From assembly GCF_030385785.1 (NCBI RefSeq), contig NZ_JAUEDK010000015.1, positions 1-64,000 of the forward strand: a stretch of DNA of 64,000 nt, given 5' to 3'. Origin of the DNA: Crenobacter oryzisoli. GTDB taxonomy: Bacteria > Pseudomonadota > Gammaproteobacteria > Burkholderiales > Chromobacteriaceae. The position numbers were made by a program, and so were the translations under genes. This document shows, piece after piece, positions 62,354 to 64,000 of the stretch (the stretch's first letter is position 1; each line of letters starts with the position of its first letter). Under the pieces are notes generated by a model, which saw nothing but the letters and a program-made list of their open reading frames with translations, was not told the DNA's origin and did no database searches.

Positions 62354-63292
62354 ATGCTGAACCTTCCCCCGCGGCTGGGTGCCCGGCTCGACAGCACCCA
62401 GTTCGCCAACCTCCACACCTTCCTCGCCGCTGCGCGGCACCTGAGCTTCACGCGCGCGGCCGAGGAGCTATGCCTGACGCCCAGTGCGGTCAGCCACCGC
62501 ATCGGCAGGCTGGAACGCGCACTGGAGCAGCGGCTGTTCATCCGGCTGACACGCAAAGTGCAGCTGACCGAGGCCGGCGAGCGCATCTTCCAGATCCTGC
62601 AGGGCGCCATGGACGAACTGACCGAGGCACTGCAACCCGGTTCGGTCAACGAGGTCGCCGGCCCGCTCGCAGTGTACGTGCGCCCCTCGCTGGCGCAGGG
62701 CTGGCTGGTGCCGCAGCTGGCCGACTTCACCGAGCGCTACCCTGCGGTCACGCTGGACATCCGGGTCGGCAACGAGCAAGTCGACTTCCGCACTCAGCGT
62801 ATCGACCTTGCGCTGTACTACGCCGACGGCAACTTCCCGGGCCTTGCCAGCACCCGGCTGATGGACGAGAAGATCGCCCCGGTCTGCAGCCCGGACTACG
62901 CCCGGCGCCATGCGCTGATCGGCCGGCCGGACAACCTGCGCCACTGCACACTGCTGCACGACTCGCTGGCATGGCACAACGCCGCCCACGATGCCGAATG
63001 GACGCTGTGGGCCCGCCATCACGGCGTCGCCACGGCGCTGCCCGAGCGCGGCCTCAGCTTTGACCGCTCCGACCTTTGCGTACTGGCGGCGCAGAACCAC
63101 GCCGGTATCGCCATCGGCCGGCAGCGTCTGGTTCAGGCACAGCTCGACCGCGGCGAGTTGATGCTGCCCTTCGGTCCGTTTACCCTGTCCGGTCACTATG
63201 CCTACTACCTGGTGCACCCGTCCAAGGACGCGCTGCCGAAGCGGCTGCAGCTGTTCATCGACTGGCTGCACGAATGCGCCATGGCCGTTTAG
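62354..63292 (+). CDS. dsdC: LysR-type activator of D-serine catabolism
   Basis: 312 residues. Helix-turn-helix LHTFLAAARHLSFTRAAEELCLTPSAVSHRIGRLERAL and effector-domain blocks VRPSLAQGWLVPQLADFTERYPAVTLDIRVGN, MDEKIAPVCSPDYARRHAL, CTLLHDSLAW and LSFDRSDLCVLAAQNHAGIAIGRQRLVQ align along their length with E. coli DsdC. In E. coli dsdC is divergent from dsdXA; here it follows dsdA on the same strand, 34 bases away, and no dsdX permease is present. Confidence 0.92.
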   Translation: MLNLPPRLGARLDSTQFANLHTFLAAARHLSFTRAAEELCLTPSAVSHRIGRLERALEQRLFIRLTRKVQLTEAGERIFQILQGAMDELTEALQPGSVNEVAGPLAVYVRPSLAQGWLVPQLADFTERYPAVTLDIRVGNEQVDFRTQRIDLALYYADGNFPGLASTRLMDEKIAPVCSPDYARRHALIGRPDNLRHCTLLHDSLAWHNAAHDAEWTLWARHHGVATALPERGLSFDRSDLCVLAAQNHAGIAIGRQRLVQAQLDRGELMLPFGPFTLSGHYAYYLVHPSKDALPKRLQLFIDWLHECAMAV

Positions 63293-63325
63293 GCTGTCGT
63301 TCCTTCATTGCCTGGAGCTTCCTGC

Positions 63326-63820
63326 ATGCACGACATCACCCTCGCCACCGGCGCCGACATCGACGGACTGGCCGCGCTGTTGCAAGCCAACACCGCCGCG
63401 CAAGGCGGCCTGCTGACCGGCGAGTTTCCGCGGGAGCAGGTAGCGCGCTGGGTGAACGGCGACATGCCGGTGTTGGTCGCGCATCGCGACGACCGGGTGG
63501 TCGGCGCCTTGTTCAGCGGCCCCAAGGACGACCCGACCGCGCCGCCGCCGGTGCACGCGATGTGGACAGCCTGGCCGGGCGGGCCCGATGCCTATGTGTA
63601 CGGCCCGGTGTGCATCGCCGAAAGCGAGCGCGGCAGCGGCCTGTTGGCGCAGCTCTACGCGGCGCTGCGCGAGCGGCTGCCGGGGCGCGAGGCGGTGCTG
63701 TTCATCCGCTACGACAACCCGGCGTCGCTGCGCGCGCACCAGCGGCTCGGGATGGGAGAGGTGGCGAGCTTCACGCTCGACGGCCTCGAGTTCGCGGTGT
63801 TCAGCGACCGGCCGGGCTGA
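63326..63820 (+). CDS. GNAT-family N-acetyltransferase
   Basis: 164 residues. Acetyl-CoA-binding fold: central YVYGPVCIAESERGSGLLAQLYAALRERL has the motif A (R-x-x-G-x-G-like ERGSGLL), and VLFIRYDNPASLRAHQRLGMGEVASF gives the later conserved block. Start at ATG 63,326 with GGAG at 8 bases. Substrate not predictable. Same direction as dsdA-dsdC but 33 bases away, possibly co-transcribed. Confidence 0.88.
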   Translation: MHDITLATGADIDGLAALLQANTAAQGGLLTGEFPREQVARWVNGDMPVLVAHRDDRVVGALFSGPKDDPTAPPPVHAMWTAWPGGPDAYVYGPVCIAESERGSGLLAQLYAALRERLPGREAVLFIRYDNPASLRAHQRLGMGEVASFTLDGLEFAVFSDRPG

Positions 63821-63886
63821 ACTGCCGGCAATGGTTTACGCTGGTCGCGGCGTCCCTCGCCCACCCAGATCTCACAAAGGAGTCCC

Positions 63887-64000
63887 ATGTCCGCTACCGA
63901 ATCCACTTCCCCGTGGCGCTTGCTGTTGATCGGCGCCGGCGACGTCGCCCGCGAACTGGCCGAACTGGCACCGCGCCTCGGCTTCGCCGTCAGCCTCTGC
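63887..64000 (+). CDS. Probable XdhC/CoxI-family protein, start only (cut by right edge)
   Basis: 38 residues visible from ATG 63,887, preceded by AAAGGAGTCCC. They read MSATESTSPWRLLLIGAGD and VARELAELAPRLGFAVSLC: a Rossmann-type GAGDVARELAELA nucleotide-binding start as in XdhC proteins, which help insert molybdenum cofactor or act as NAD-binding regulators. Too little is present to be definite; another Rossmann-fold protein is possible. Confidence 0.6.
   Translation, partial: MSATESTSPWRLLLIGAGDVARELAELAPRLGFAVSLC

Overview
The window looks like chromosome of a high-GC betaproteobacterium. Neisseriales/Chromobacteriaceae is my best guess, because the phenylalanine hydroxylase has the length and iron-ligand spacing of the Chromobacterium violaceum enzyme and the gene mix fits. 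This is inference from gene content; no rRNA or tRNA is present to confirm it.

Layout. 1-1,000: the 3' end of an IS630-type transposase abutting a shortened membrane-protein gene, then a frameshifted LysR remnant. 1,085-9,270: an aldo/keto reductase, then a leftward caa3-type cytochrome c oxidase operon (subunit II with fused cytochrome c, subunit I, two subunit III-like proteins, subunit IV) ending in an AsmA-family gene. 9,670-13,840: a small membrane protein, an inverted pair of long interspersed repeats, a BASS-family transporter, a DUF2889 gene and a LysR regulator. 14,301-22,760: oppABCDF, leucyl aminopeptidase and glutaminase, a coherent peptide uptake and breakdown block. 22,878-24,260: a diguanylate cyclase.

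24,521-32,800: folE and a BLUF blue-light sensor run toward a seven-gene leftward operon (FAD oxidoreductase, DUF1365, cyclopropane-type fatty-acid methyltransferase, chalcone-isomerase-like protein, MFS carrier, DUF3833 lipoprotein, SDR). A divergent TetR gene faces it. The content resembles light/singlet-oxygen lipid-modification regulons of other proteobacteria. 32,797-36,680: homocysteine methyltransferase, an Lrp-type regulator divergent from phenylalanine 4-hydroxylase, and a double-PAS chemoreceptor.

37,182-49,893: a phosphonate block. A 2-aminoethylphosphonate ABC importer and phnF-DUF1045-phnN run leftward; phnGHIJKLM plus a PhnZ-like HD oxygenase run rightward. Matching palindromic sites upstream of the importer and around phnF/phnG suggest one PhnF regulon. 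There is no phnP; the DUF1045 protein has paired HxT motifs and may replace it.

49,996-52,500: a HbpS/GlcG-like gene, one small gene with its own terminator, and a degraded stretch with broken ORFs. 52,592-64,000: NnrU-like protein, a BNR-repeat protein with a MoaD-like partner and a pterin carbinolamine dehydratase, an Lrp regulator with a RarD-type exporter, EamA, AraC and GST genes, dsdA-dsdC, and a GNAT acetyltransferase. The start of a probable XdhC-family gene is cut by the right edge.

Three dispersed repeat families overlay this. (i) A 141-143 bp MITE-like element (three copies) has 17-bp terminal inverted repeats and 3-bp target duplications. (ii) A stem-loop element (four copies) has a conserved loop and covarying stems. 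(iii) A ~200-250 bp repeat (three copies) has a T/A-rich hairpin. One MITE sits exactly inside an arm of a stem-loop element, which gives their relative age.
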